This document shows, piece by piece, positions 38,543 through 49,382 of a DNA stretch of 64,000 nucleotides (the stretch's first letter is position 1; every line of letters begins with the position of its first letter). The notes beneath the pieces were generated by a model that did no database searches, was not told the DNA's origin, and saw nothing but the letters and a program-made list of their open reading frames with translations. Made by a program: the position numbers and the translations under genes. Source of the stretch: Panorpa germanica (taxonomy: Eukaryota > Arthropoda > Insecta > Mecoptera > Panorpidae); assembly GCA_963678705.1 (NCBI GenBank), contig OY783217.1:6138001-6202000 (forward strand). The letters run 5' to 3'.

Positions 38543-39181
38543 CAATGGGCTTGTGTCCTCATTTTTTAGTGGTCGATTTTTCAATTGATGATTGAAATTG
38601 ATGTTAATAAATGTGTATTGGCGTGTCTATTTTATTAAATATCTAAATATTGACGGAGATATAGCAATTCAAAGTTTGAATTATAGTTTTAGCGCTAGAA
38701 ATGGTCGGCCATATTTGTATGACGTGAAATGCATTTTAACGTCAGTTATTTGTTGAGTAGGTCAGTGCTGTGGTAATGTTCTGTAGCTGTTGGTAGTCAA
38801 ATAATCAAGCAAATCAAAGAATAATAAGTTTTTATTTTATTTAACCCTGCTAAGGCAGACATAATATTGCAATTTGATTGTTCCTAGAAATAGCTGTAAA
38901 TAATATTTGATATTTTGATATATAAATACATATAGCAGAGATTTATGATCTGTAAGGTTGGTAACCTTACACAATTATTGTGATGTCACATGCACTTAGA
39001 ATGTGTACAACGTTGAATCCCTTTAATAACTAAAGAGACAAAATGACTTTTTTATTTGTTAATATCTTTTAACATATAAGGAGTTATTAAAAAATAATGG
39101 AACATTTGAGGTTCTAGTAACCCACTTTATCAATATATAGTACACTTTTATAAAAATTAAGATATAGGACACAACCCCATT
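38543..39181 (-). mobile_element. Approximately 630-bp element with terminal inverted repeats (family X), copy 2
   Basis: Reverse-complement copy of 26485-27114 over its whole length. The end is AATGGGCTTGTGTCCTC on the left; on the right it has changed to GGACACAACCCCATT. Relative to copy 1 it carries extra bases around 38959 that form the perfect hairpin GTAAGGTT-GGT-AACCTTAC (the hairpin is 19 bp). No coding capacity. Confidence 0.85.
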
Positions 39182-40789
39182 ACAAAATGTGCTACATTTC
39201 CTTATGTCTAAAGTTATAATTAACTAAATAATTAATCTATAGGTACATTGAAATAGTAAAGCAAAAAGAAACGTAACACATAAATGAAATTTACTATACT
39301 TTTGCCTATGTTTAACTTATGTTTCTATTTGTTGGTTCATTTTAAATTGCACAACATATTTAGTGAAATTACTTTTGACCACAATTGAGTAATGCATTTA
39401 TCTGACTCAGTAGTGATATTTTAAATAATTACTTAGAAATAAATAAACTACCCCTCATAAAATGTACGTACGTCTCATAAATTTTCATAATGAAACCTGG
39501 ATATTATACAAATTTACGCAGAATATTTAAATTTAAAAATTTGTTCAGTAGATAAAGATATTAAAACAAAATATTGTGTTTAGATTTTCAATATTAATAA
39601 GTTTAACGCATGAGGTTCACTAAGTATCTTGGATATTAATCACTTCAACGTAACTGCCGGAGTTGACACACTATAACCGCCAGGAGCAGCACCGGCGCAG
39701 TCGATGCACGTAAGCAATATTGTATGTAGCTTAATTAATAATTAGAGAATGTATTATTAAATTAGTGGATTAGTTGTGAACAATGGTGTTCTATCGCATG
39801 ACGTAAACATAAACTCTAGCTTCTTCCTTGAAACTCTACAAATATTGAAGTTTGGACAGGGCCGGCTTACTCTGGGGTTCTTCTAAGTTAGTTTGAGCGA
39901 TTTCGAATACAGTGGAGCGATCTCTTCTTAGTAACAAACTCAGAAGTGGGAGCAGAAACATGTAAAAAATTATTTCACGGCGAGAGGATGTAATTTTTTG
40001 ATAAAAGAAGTAAAACTACTTGCTTACTAGTCCCAGAAACGAACGTTAATGACGTAAACCTCACAAAGTTTACATATAAAAGCTTTAAATTAGAAGGATG
40101 AGTGACTAACTAAAAAACTTTCCTTATTCCCTGTTTTATAAATTGAAAAACCATAAGTTCGAAATAAATGTTATTGTAATTTTTAAAGTGAGCATATTTT
40201 GTTAAAAGTGACAAAGCGAAATTCTTTCTACACAAGCTAAGACTGAACTGAATAGTAGAATCTAGTAGTTCTTCCGCACTGCTTGCACCCTTATGATTAA
40301 CCAAAGTAACACATGAAGAAAATGTTCAGAAATCTAATAATTGAACAAACGGTTTTAATTAAAGAAGGGTTAATAATGAATTAGTTTGAAGTAGAGAAAA
40401 TATTTCTTATAAAGAGGTATTATGTAAAATAGTAATAGCTTCAAGTGCAATCACAAAATATTTTATTCAACGGATTATTTAAAAATATTTAAATTAATTC
40501 AAAGGTAAAAGAAATCGTAATGTTGGCTTCATTGGTTAGTACGAAACAAAAACTAAACTGCATTCCATATTTCCAGTTGCTCTGGAACACTACCAGTTAG
40601 TTATTATTATAACAGAATTTAAATCGGAGTTTAAGAAACTAATTTTGATTATTGAACTGTAATTTTGATTTTGATTAAACTATAACTAATTTTTTATAAC
40701 CCGAATTGGATCTTATAAGGTTTAACCAGCGAGATCCCTATAAGGTTAACGAAATTCGGCCGGTATGGTCGTCATTTTCTTTAGAGTAC
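39182..40789. other. AT-rich non-coding stretch
   Basis: No gene supported. Contains the LTR-junction-like sequence at 39912-39952. A 64-codon minus frame at 40110-40304 has no domain. Confidence 0.6.
39912..39952 (+). repeat. Possible LTR/primer-binding junction, copy 1
   Basis: GGAGCGATCTCTTCTTAGTAACA followed by AACTCAGAAGTGGGA closely matches 49342-49380. TCAGAAGTGGGA-type strings directly after an LTR ending in CA resemble primer-binding sites of some Gypsy-like retrotransposons (from memory). No gag/pol is present and the LTR start is not defined. Confidence 0.3.
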
Positions 40790-41010
40790 TTTTAATTCCG
40801 TCATACGCAAAGAGGGGAGGAGAGGGGCTGAAAAGTGTGAAAAAATGTCAAGAGGGCAATGGGAGTAATAAGCTTCGCAACTTCACACCTAATTAAAAAT
40901 TCTATTTCCAAAACGAGACCCAAAAAAAAATTAGAATATTAAATATTGTTTCAAAATATGTACGTCACAATAAGTGGGATGCGGGAGGGAATTCGTAATT
41001 CGTGACAATG
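40790..41010 (-). repeat. Repeat family J, copy 2 (inverted)
   Basis: The reverse complement reads GCGAAGCTTATTACTCCCA, then TTTTTCACACTTTTCAG and CCCCTCTCCTCCCCTC, the order seen at 57417-57455 and around 34917-34965. A second block, TACGTCACAATAAGTGGGATGCGGGAGGG, lies at 40961-40990. Confidence 0.5.
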
Positions 41011-41479
41011 GTAAAATAAAAATTAATGTTTTTGTAAAATTTCCAAAACATTAATCTATCCGGTGTAAAGATCCCCGCTTGTTCCATGAAGATGCTCACA
41101 AATTGTGAGTTGTACACACTGTTCACTCATTCATTGACAAGCTTACGAATATTTTGATACATACTCGTACATAAGTATCTGTTAAGGAAACATATCTCTA
41201 AGAAGAAAAGAGAATACATTATGTTTTAGAAAGCCACCGGTTTAGTTTTCGCCTTTCATATTTGATAAAGGTTTTTTAGATATATGTATGTACCTTCTCG
41301 TATTTATAAAATATTTCTATAAATATACTTATAATAAAGTATTGTACATAATGTACCCAATCAAAAATTAATACAAAAACCACTGTAATACTGTCGGTTC
41401 CACGGTTAGTATTAGAATATTTATATCACAGTAAGCTGCAAGGCAAACATAGGACCGTCATGTTGAATACAAAATAGCC

Positions 41480-42110
41480 CTTTAGCCTAGAATGACGAGA
41501 ATAGCGTACCATATAGTAAGAGAGAACGAATGGATGGAACGAAGGGATGTTTTACCAGTTACCCTTATCTGCGTGCCTCTGCACTTACTCAACGCGATGA
41601 GATATTGATTAGATATACGACCAGGGCAGGCCAGACCAGGCCAAGAGAAGGCAAGCCAGGACGCTGTAGTACGGTACACAATGTTTTTTGATGTGTTACC
41701 ACCCCTTCCTCATATACCGCCCCATCTGTGTTACGCCCCCATGTTGTAGAAGCTACGCAATGTAGTAAAGAACCGGGATGAAGGCCAACCAACCTACCAA
41801 CACCCCCATGATCACTGACATTGTTAGAATGGTCATAATACAACGACAAGCACAGGACTACAGGACTACAGGACTACAGGAATACAGGACGATGGTACGT
41901 TCAACAATGAGGTACAAACAAAGGATCTTCTACAATAAATGCTCCTCTACTGTACTTGTGACGGAGCTGGATTAATAACTGCTCTGTCGCGTAGAGGATT
42001 ACATGCTACTAGGGAACACGGGTACTTTTGTCGCCAGTGGCGGATTTGCCATGTTTCATTCCATACCTCAGGCCCCGTACTAATTATCAGAAAACGTGTA
42101 CTCCCGAAAA
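41480..42110. other. GC-richer island with overlapping open frames
   Basis: GC is clearly above the flanks. Frames of 63-86 codons overlap on both strands, and none has a recognisable domain or codon pattern that stands out. It contains a CCAGGCCA/GGCAAG-type low-complexity patch near 41620-41660 and the 8-bp tandem repeat at 41854. Confidence 0.4.
41854..41890 (+). repeat. 8-bp tandem repeat AGGACTAC
   Basis: Three perfect units, one with a single change (AGGAATAC), and a partial fifth. Confidence 0.9.
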
Positions 42111-42180
42111 TACACGAATTTACATTAGATGGACAACAGATCATTTTTATAATTCAAAACGTGATACTAGATTGGATTTA

Positions 42181-42405
42181 ACCAGTAAACATTTTGGAAT
42201 AACTTCGCCATCATATTGAAGATGCGCATGACTTTCTTGTCATCATACGAAATGTCTATTTTATTGGCTACAAATGGCAAAACCACTCCATCTGTCACAA
42301 TACAAATAAAGATAAAGTTGATGCGAACTATAATTGAAGTGATATAGTGATAGAAACGTCACAAAACGGGACTCTTCACCAAATTGTTTACTGAGTAGTA
42401 ACACC
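42181..42405 (+). mobile_element. Mariner leader fragment
   Basis: Begins CCAGTAAACATTTTGGAAT, equivalent to 5243 onward in the deletion derivative, and shares CATCATATTGAAGATGCG and GATGCGAACTATAATTGA. About 45 bp present in the derivative are missing after TCTTGTCAT. Ends at CAAATTGTTTACT, the same point as the copy at 10712-10924. Confidence 0.8.
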
Positions 42406-43740
42406 TAGTTGTTTTTTAATTTGTAAAATCTTCGATAATAATAGCATATAATTACATACAATGTCAATAAATACAGAAATTTGAAAATGACATAAAGCTA
42501 CCGTATTTTATTTCTAAGAAATATCTTCCACTGACTCAACCAGTTGAGTGAATTCGAGCATGATTTAAAATACAATAAAGTAGTTATTATTATTTGTAAT
42601 TTCCAGCAATAAAATTATAAAACGAACTTGCTGTGTGACGAACCGTAAGACTCGCTAATTTGACTATCCTAACAATACTGTATAATAAAGAAGCATTGCA
42701 AAGTATATCATGTTATAATTATTAGTACTAATAAAATATATTACTTTCATATGATATAAGATTCATAACTCCCTGTCTAGAAATATTAGACGATCTTATA
42801 TACATTTCCGAGCCTGGAGAGTTATTCTGAATTGCAATTTGTAGCCATTTTATGTAAGATTGTTCTTTTACACTATAAAATGATTCATAATATTATAATT
42901 CTATAAAATTGGAACCATATTATAACATTATCCTAATGCAAATTACGAACCTGAATAGTCTTCTATAAGCTAAGTGACAATAATCTGATCTTCACAAAAA
43001 TTACATTTAAAACCAAAGATAATATCTTTTTAACAATAACACATAATATCCTTTACCTATGAAACAAATATTTAATGGCATAGAATATATACCCTAATAG
43101 AAACCCTAAAAATATCAGATTAGGAAAAATGCTACATGTATTTCTTCACTAAAACTAATTTTACTAGTTAACTAGTTCTATCCCCTATTTTATAAATTCC
43201 CTAACGACTTAGTTCGCCTCTGTACAAGGAGACACTTGTACTCAACGATGAACGTAAATTAGTTTAACGAAAAAAATAAAATAACACAGGATAATGTCAC
43301 TGCTAAGTAATCAGCAGTTAAGCTTTCTGTGTCACTTAACCAAGCGTTTACTAACAGGTACTTCGTAATTAAGGAGTGTTAATTGTAGCTACTATTTGTA
43401 TGTTAATTAATTTATACAATTACTTAGAAATGTTTTTAGAAGAAGAAACATTAACTGTGCATTTATAACGGGTACTGAATAAATTACTACGTTTTTATAT
43501 ATTTTGCAAAATCGAGAATATTCTTCCTTTAATAGTATTATAAAATGTTAAACATATATATAAAACGCATTTAAATGTAACGACCATTAAATTTTCACGT
43601 ATAAAAGCTCAGAAATAGATATAATTGTATTTTTGTTTGTTGATGTTTTGCTGAACAAAAAGTAAGACTGTTCAAAAATAAGTAGAAAATTTTTATTTTG
43701 ATTTTCTATTTTATTTGAATAAATCAGTGGTGTAAATATA
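42406..43740. other. AT-rich non-coding stretch
   Basis: Nothing recognised on either strand. Confidence 0.65.
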
Positions 43741-43762
43741 CGTATACAGTGTACGTCCGTGT

Positions 43763-43802
43763 GGTTGAGTCAGTAGCTCGCATGCGAGTTGCTGACTCAA
43801 CC
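43763..43802. repeat. 40-bp near-perfect palindrome
   Basis: GGTTGAGTCAG at the left pairs with CTGACTCAACC at the right, and the centre is CTCGCATGCGAG. The only two mismatched pairs become G-U wobbles in RNA of either strand. It sits at the edge of a GC-rich island and could be an extruded DNA palindrome, a hairpin transcript or the end of a repeat. Confidence 0.85.
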
Positions 43803-43929
43803 GATCTTCCTCCACCACTCGCCTGTGCCGGTTGCTGTCTACTGTCAGATCGACAGCTTGCTCCATAGAACCAAGCCTCTAAAGAAAATGTCCACAGCGG
43901 GAGGAAAGGCGTCCTTAGAGCGTTTGTAA
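43775..43929 (+). other. GC-rich island with a 50-codon open frame
   Basis: From the stop-bounded CTC at 43775 to TAA 43927, one frame stays open with GC-rich third positions (for example LTQPIFLHHSPVPVAVYC). There is no ATG until near the end, and no clear splice site. The reverse complement also reads like repetitive DNA. It may be an exon, an old retroelement or a regulatory island; I do not recognise it. Confidence 0.25.
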
Positions 43930-44295
43930 ATCAGAGAGCATAGCTAGAGGTACATTTGGAAGTGAATGGAAATATAACGGTTTTACAAAGCAATGTTTGA
44001 TAAATAAAATATATATAAACAAGTAGGCTTTCTCGATACAATATACTAGGCAACCGATAAATCAATAAAACAGTTACATCATAATATATAACAAATAGCG
44101 CCCCACTGCGGGGGTGGATATAGCCGGAAGCAACCACCGGGCATTCGAGTGTCATTGTTCTATAGCCATGTACGTTGGCACAGTGTTCCTAGAAATAGAA
44201 GCAGCGTCATCACAGCACACACCATTTACATTGACTACACGGACAAACAAGAGCTGGTATTAGTAGCTCACACGTTTTATTTGTTTCAACGTCAA

Positions 44296-44345
44296 CATAT
44301 GAATGTTGAATGTCGCATGTTAAAGTCGCACTCGTCTATACTAGA
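44296..44345 (+). repeat. Repeat family G, copy 2
   Basis: ATGAATGTTGAATGTCGCATG followed by AAGTCGCACTCGTCTATAC, a close match to 61655-61695. Confidence 0.55.
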
Positions 44346-44799
44346 GACTTAAAGTTACTTAACAAACTTTGAGATATATTTACATTTACTGATGTGAATA
44401 AAGCTTTTTATGGAAGAATATATAATGTTACATATTAAATTAATATATTAGTAAAAGATTTTTAATGTCTTTTGAATTTTCTTAATGACAAATAACAGGT
44501 AAAAAATATTACACAATATAATACATTAGTTTACGTATTGTATTTAAAATTCAATGTTTTATGGAAATTGGCAGAGACACTAATTTATTAACTCATTCTT
44601 TTTATATAAAAATAGATAAAAAAAACAAAATAAGCCTTTTTAGTCGTACGAATAAAATTTTCACTATATATCTCGTATTATTTATTTTATTTGTATCAAT
44701 TGAACCAAAGCTTTAAGATAAATAAATATCAAAAGTAAACATGTATTCAATATAATATAAATAACCAGGTGATTTATGCCAGTTGAACCCTAAAGCAGA

Positions 44800-45140
44800 C
44801 TGTCAAGTCTAACGTAGACATCAAGAGAACCGCATCGTCTTCCCCCCGAACCCCTAGCGCACCCCACTCCCTACAACACGTAGAGGTAGTGTACGCAATG
44901 ATCTAGAAAGCGAGGCACAGGTGGAATTGGTTGAAATGTAATAAACTCTTCAGAAGGAAGACATGCCACGCTATGGCAATGCCAATGCCGATGCCACGCC
45001 ACACGCATCACGTCTCTAAGGCCGTGTTACGAGCGTCCATGCGGGTAATTCAACCGCGCAAAAACGCGGACATGATCCGCACACAAATGGGTTAAAACAG
45101 GAGTAGGCAACCCAAGTCTGTTACGAGTTTTGTAGGCTGC
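44800..45140. other. GC-rich island
   Basis: Includes C-runs near 44842, an ATGCCA/ATGCCG-rich patch at 44975-45000, and the small perfect stem CCGCG-CAAAAA-CGCGG at about 45052. No open frame of note. It may be a regulatory element or an old repeat. Confidence 0.4.
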
Positions 45141-47379
45141 CTAAGCATCATCTGCTATGTATGATATTAAAGAATAAATTGTGAGAGTTCAATTATGTAA
45201 ATTATGTTAAGTAATATATTTTGTAACTCTCTTCATTTGGAATGTTCTTGAGAAATTGGTATTTAGTAACGAAACCATTCTTTAAACTTTCGACTACTGC
45301 TAAATTTTTCTGGAAATCACTATTATGAAAAAATTGAAAAGAGGTGAAATCTCTAAGTACAATTTTAAACGGGAACATGGCAGAATTAGATCCACAGGAT
45401 ATTTAGAGCAGAACGGGGACAATAAATTCAACACATATCTTTATTAAAAATGAAATTAATCGGTATGTATGACTATGTCTCCTATTAGTAACTGTTTAGC
45501 TGGAGTCCGTTAACTTCTGAAGAATTTTTGAAGACCTATATTTTTAAAAATATGCAACTTATATCCAGGTCAAGGGGTGCGATTTATTTTGTTTTTTATT
45601 TAAGGTTGGTTGATAATTTTTCGTAAACCAGCATTGATTAATTCAGAAAATATAGGCTTTTGAAATATTTAACACTGACATTGTCAGTAGTTACCAAATG
45701 CCACTTAAACAATTGCAAAATAAAAAATTAAAAAGATAAAAAATAACTTAAGAAATCATTTTTAATAAAATCAATTATATTATATACACGTCGTATTGCA
45801 ACGGGTCGAAATGGTGGTGTATTTTATATTGTATATGCATGTACACAAACTTCTTTTGCTTTTTCTTGTAAAGAAAAACAAAATATACCCATGACACAAA
45901 TGTGCCAAAGAATTAAAGGTTTTTTTTAAAGGAAAAATTATGTTGCAAAACCTTTTCCTTGAAAATTATACCAAAAATATGTTAAATGAAATTCAAGATC
46001 TCTTTTAAATGCGTAATTTGAAGAATACCTTGAAAGGAATTTTCTGATTTTAAAATCAAACTCTCACTAGGAAATTAGATTTAAAACTAGTTGCTTGACT
46101 TGAACTACTTGCTGATGGGAGACCTATTTTAGAACTCAAATTACACACGTATTACAAAGTTATAATCCAATATCTAATTTTTTCTAATGAAAAAGAAACA
46201 GAAAAGTCTCATTATTGATCTTTGTTTCTATGCAAAATATATTACATATGCGTTAAATTTATTTAATGTTGTAGATTAACAAAATATTAAAAAATAGTAT
46301 CAGAAATTATAATTCGTGTTCTTCATTGATTTCATGGTATAAAGGTTTCCCATCCCTGGATTAGTATACTGGTTAGTGAAATGGTAGGGGAAGGAAAGCC
46401 TACCTAGAAAATATACAACTAATATGTATAGAAATACGCGGTTTCTTTTCGTACGTATCATATATCCCATATATCTAGCGTGTAATAATCCCTACCCTAT
46501 CTATACACAGGAAGTTAATTATCTGGAGATCATCTTGTGTTGAACAGGTTTTGTATTTAGTTTGTTTTACTAATGAAGTAATATTTTGATTTATTGACGT
46601 TGTATTAGACGTTGAGTTAGATGAAGGAAATATGATACGGAGAAAATCAAAAATAAATACAAGTAATTAAGTACTCGTAGCGAAGATTAGTTAGGTAATA
46701 ATAATTACTGGCGGCATAGTAGCCGAGATAACGATATAGGTATAAATACTTAAATATAGTATATATATTTTTTAACTTAATTTATTTAACTTCAATCTAT
46801 TTTCGATGCTGAGTCCTATCATCGACAACATCTTACTATGTACTTACAACAACGCTGCATAATAACTTTATGATTATTTATGTAGGAAATTAATTTAACT
46901 TACTAACCACAATCTCTTAAAATGGCGGACCAAAAAAATGTCCCAAAAAAAAAATTGTATAAAATTATATACTGAAATAGATAACGATAAAAACTTTTAA
47001 GTTATTTTCCTTGAAGTTGCACTTCCTTGTAAGTTTTCCACATCTATTTTTATCAGACGTAATTTTTGTGGAAACTAGTCATAGAAGGGGTGAAGTGGGA
47101 AGGTACAGGGGAATGGGGCGATGCTACGAATTCCGGAAACTACTGGTACAGTTGTTGTTATTCGTCGTATTTATTGCAATGTTCCTTGTATGTTGTATAA
47201 TATTTGTGATGATGTTAAAAATGCATGTTTTTCTCAGTAAAAACGCTTTATATGTTAAGTATACGCGATTATGTCCACTGAAGTGTTAAAGATGTTAAAG
47301 AAATGTAGAATCCTGCATAAAATAAATCTGCCTACTGAACACAGGGTATCACAAAATCCTTTCTTTGATTACCATATAT
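45141..47379. other. AT-rich non-coding stretch
   Basis: No gene firmly supported. A 92-codon frame at 47011-47289 (+) encodes one strongly hydrophobic segment of about 30 residues after a basic patch, but has no supporting start context or family match. Near 46715 a GGCGGCATAGTAGCCGAGATAACG string resembles the A-box part of the SINE at 21505. Confidence 0.5.
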
Positions 47380-48175
47380 TGAAAGAATAACGAGATGCGT
47401 CAAAATTTTACGTTTCAATCGAATTATTATCTCATCATCAGCACAGACACTGTAGAGTCCTTAAATCCTTTCACCATTACTTTCCAATGACTGTCTTTAT
47501 CTTTTACTGTTTAATACCCATCCTTCTCTACATGATATTTCAATTTCTCTTAGGTCTTTCTCCTACTTTTGCATCCCTTTCCAGAAGTTTCTAGCCGTTT
47601 TGGTTGATCTGATGTTTCTACATATATATTATATTAATTAATTGTGTACCTTTCGGCTTTACAATCTACAGTATTATATTTCCTAATACATTTCATTCTT
47701 ATACTCAAACTCGTTTAGTTGTACTAAACTTAAACAATTCTAGACTTTTATTACTTCTAGAAGTATTTTTTGCTTATTCTTCCCTTGACTCCTATCTCTT
47801 CATTTTCCATAGTCCTCCTTCATTCTCACCGTTTCCTCACCTCTTGTCTTCTTTGTCTCCTCTCGACAAACCCTCTATTATATTTTCTCTATACTTCTTC
47901 CTTTCTGTATTCATTTTCACTTCTCCCGCCTTTTACGTTTATCACTCTGTTTCTTTTGTCCGAACATTGAGTTGATACTAGGAAAAATATTCCGTACACA
48001 TTCACTTTGTGGTTGGAATGGCAACAAGGTGTTCGCATGGTTTTATTAGACATCACTTCTGATTAAAATCACTTCTACTCTGCCGTTCCTTCTCTTTCCT
48101 CTTTCCTTCACTCCCTCCTTTTAATAACTGCACAATTGGTTGATCTGCTGTTTCTACATATGGTAGCATAACTAT
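47380..48175 (-). mobile_element. Decayed non-LTR-like debris
   Basis: Read on the minus strand the stretch is purine-rich with charged codons in shifting frames. GTAGAAACAGCAGATCAACCA occurs twice (near 48160 and, with one change, near 47622). TTATTAAAAGGAGG..GGAACGGCAGAGTAGAA at 48060-48125 aligns with the LINE tail at 28890-29045. It probably holds two or more overlapping fragments. Confidence 0.4.
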
Positions 48176-48378
48176 AGAAGTCATTTCTTGTCACATACTG
48201 AACCATAAACTTTTTCTTTACCAAATCTGCAAGAGATCTCAATCGATCTTCTTCAAAGTCCAAGTTTTCGATAATTGCATAGTTATTAAATGGTATTCAA
48301 TATTGCTGTGCACCCTTTGTTCTATGTGTGTGTGTATGTGTATCGAAGTCTTTCCGATTTGTTGTCCTTACGTAACAG

Positions 48379-48462
48379 TGATAGATGAGTCCTCTGGGAC
48401 GCGTCAGGAAGAAGATTATTGAGAACCAGTTCAAAGGACGTCGCAAAGTGCTGAAGAATGTG
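48379..48462 (+). CDS. Candidate coding exon with translation start, gene unidentified
   Basis: A pyrimidine-rich tract and TTACGTAACAG supply a 3' splice site before 48379. Six bases later, after an in-frame TAG, ATG at 48385 opens 26 codons that begin MSPLGRVRKK and end GRRKVLKNV. The exon ends exactly on a codon boundary at 48462, followed by GTAAGA. Codons such as CTG, GTC, AAG, CAG and GTG contrast with the AT-rich background. The peptide is strongly basic and has no signal sequence, which would suit a cytoplasmic N-terminus. I do not recognise the protein, and later exons are not visible in the window. The leader exon at 19850-20043 is a possible upstream partner. Confidence 0.5.
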
Positions 48463-48584
48463 GTAAGAAAGCGCTTCTTTATTGCTTTTATTGATGTTGT
48501 ACCGTCAGAATGTTGCAGTTGAAATATTATTGTAAGCTATCAAAAGAAAACAGAGGAAATAAAAGCATAAATAGTTTTATAGCT

Positions 48585-48614
48585 GCTTGAGCTTGAGCTT
48601 GAGCTCGAGCTCGA
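48585..48614. repeat. Hexanucleotide repeat GCTTGA/GCTCGA
   Basis: Three GCTTGA units followed by two GCTCGA units. Confidence 0.9.
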
Positions 48615-49341
48615 CGTGATCGTAAAGTAATTGAAGTATTTAATGTATTTACAATGAGAACTTTAATTAGTTGGTTTAATTTATATAAATGTAGCTAATT
48701 ACTACATTAGAGCTATTTGTTAACGAACTTTGCATTTGAAATGCAATTTCCAGTAACTATTTATTTATTATACCCTCTCTACCAAATAAGTTATCACCAG
48801 AGCCGACCCGAGAGCCCCAATTTATCATTATACCATTTAAACTAATGTGATGTAATCTAATAAATTATATTGCACACGCATTTACTCGAGACGGTCCTGT
48901 TTATAACTGTCAATTTACGTAAAAAGACATAATCCCAATGAACTTTTAAATCAACTATTGAAAGCAATTTATTTTCAACAAAATATAAATCCATTTAGAT
49001 TAAAAATCACCAACTGAAAAAAATATCAGTTAAAAATACAAAAATGATTAAAAATTAAATAATTTTTATAACACCATTAACAGACATATATTTAGAATAT
49101 AAATTTATCACATGTGATTTTCCCACGCAATTCTCTAACTGGCCACAGTTAAACCCGCTGTGAAAATCCTTTCAAAATCAATTTCTGTCTCTGATATTCT
49201 GTTACGAAGACCCCCCGTGTGGCGTACGGCATAAAAAGGGGTCTCCCAATCTTCACAGAATCGTGTTCAATTTATTTATTGACCCCCACCCAAAGTTCAT
49301 GCGCTGATGAGGTACAGCGGTGTTGTGTTAGATCGGGTATT

Positions 49342-49382
49342 GGAGAACGATTTTCTTTAATAACAAAGTCAGAAGTGGGATG
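49342..49382 (+). repeat. Possible LTR/primer-binding junction, copy 2
   Basis: GAGAACGATTTTCTTTAATAACA followed by AAGTCAGAAGTGGGA, matching 39913-39950. It lies inside a GC-richer patch. No retroviral-type genes are nearby. Confidence 0.3.

Noticed and set aside
41482..42219. Several overlapping 63-86 codon frames on both strands
   Set aside because: They coincide with a GC-rich island where stops are rare; no domain, splice site or codon pattern favours any one of them.
44997..45070. GC-rich hairpin CCGCG-CAAAAA-CGCGG considered as a terminator
   Set aside because: Bacterial-type terminators are not relevant in an insect-like nuclear genome, and no gene precedes it.
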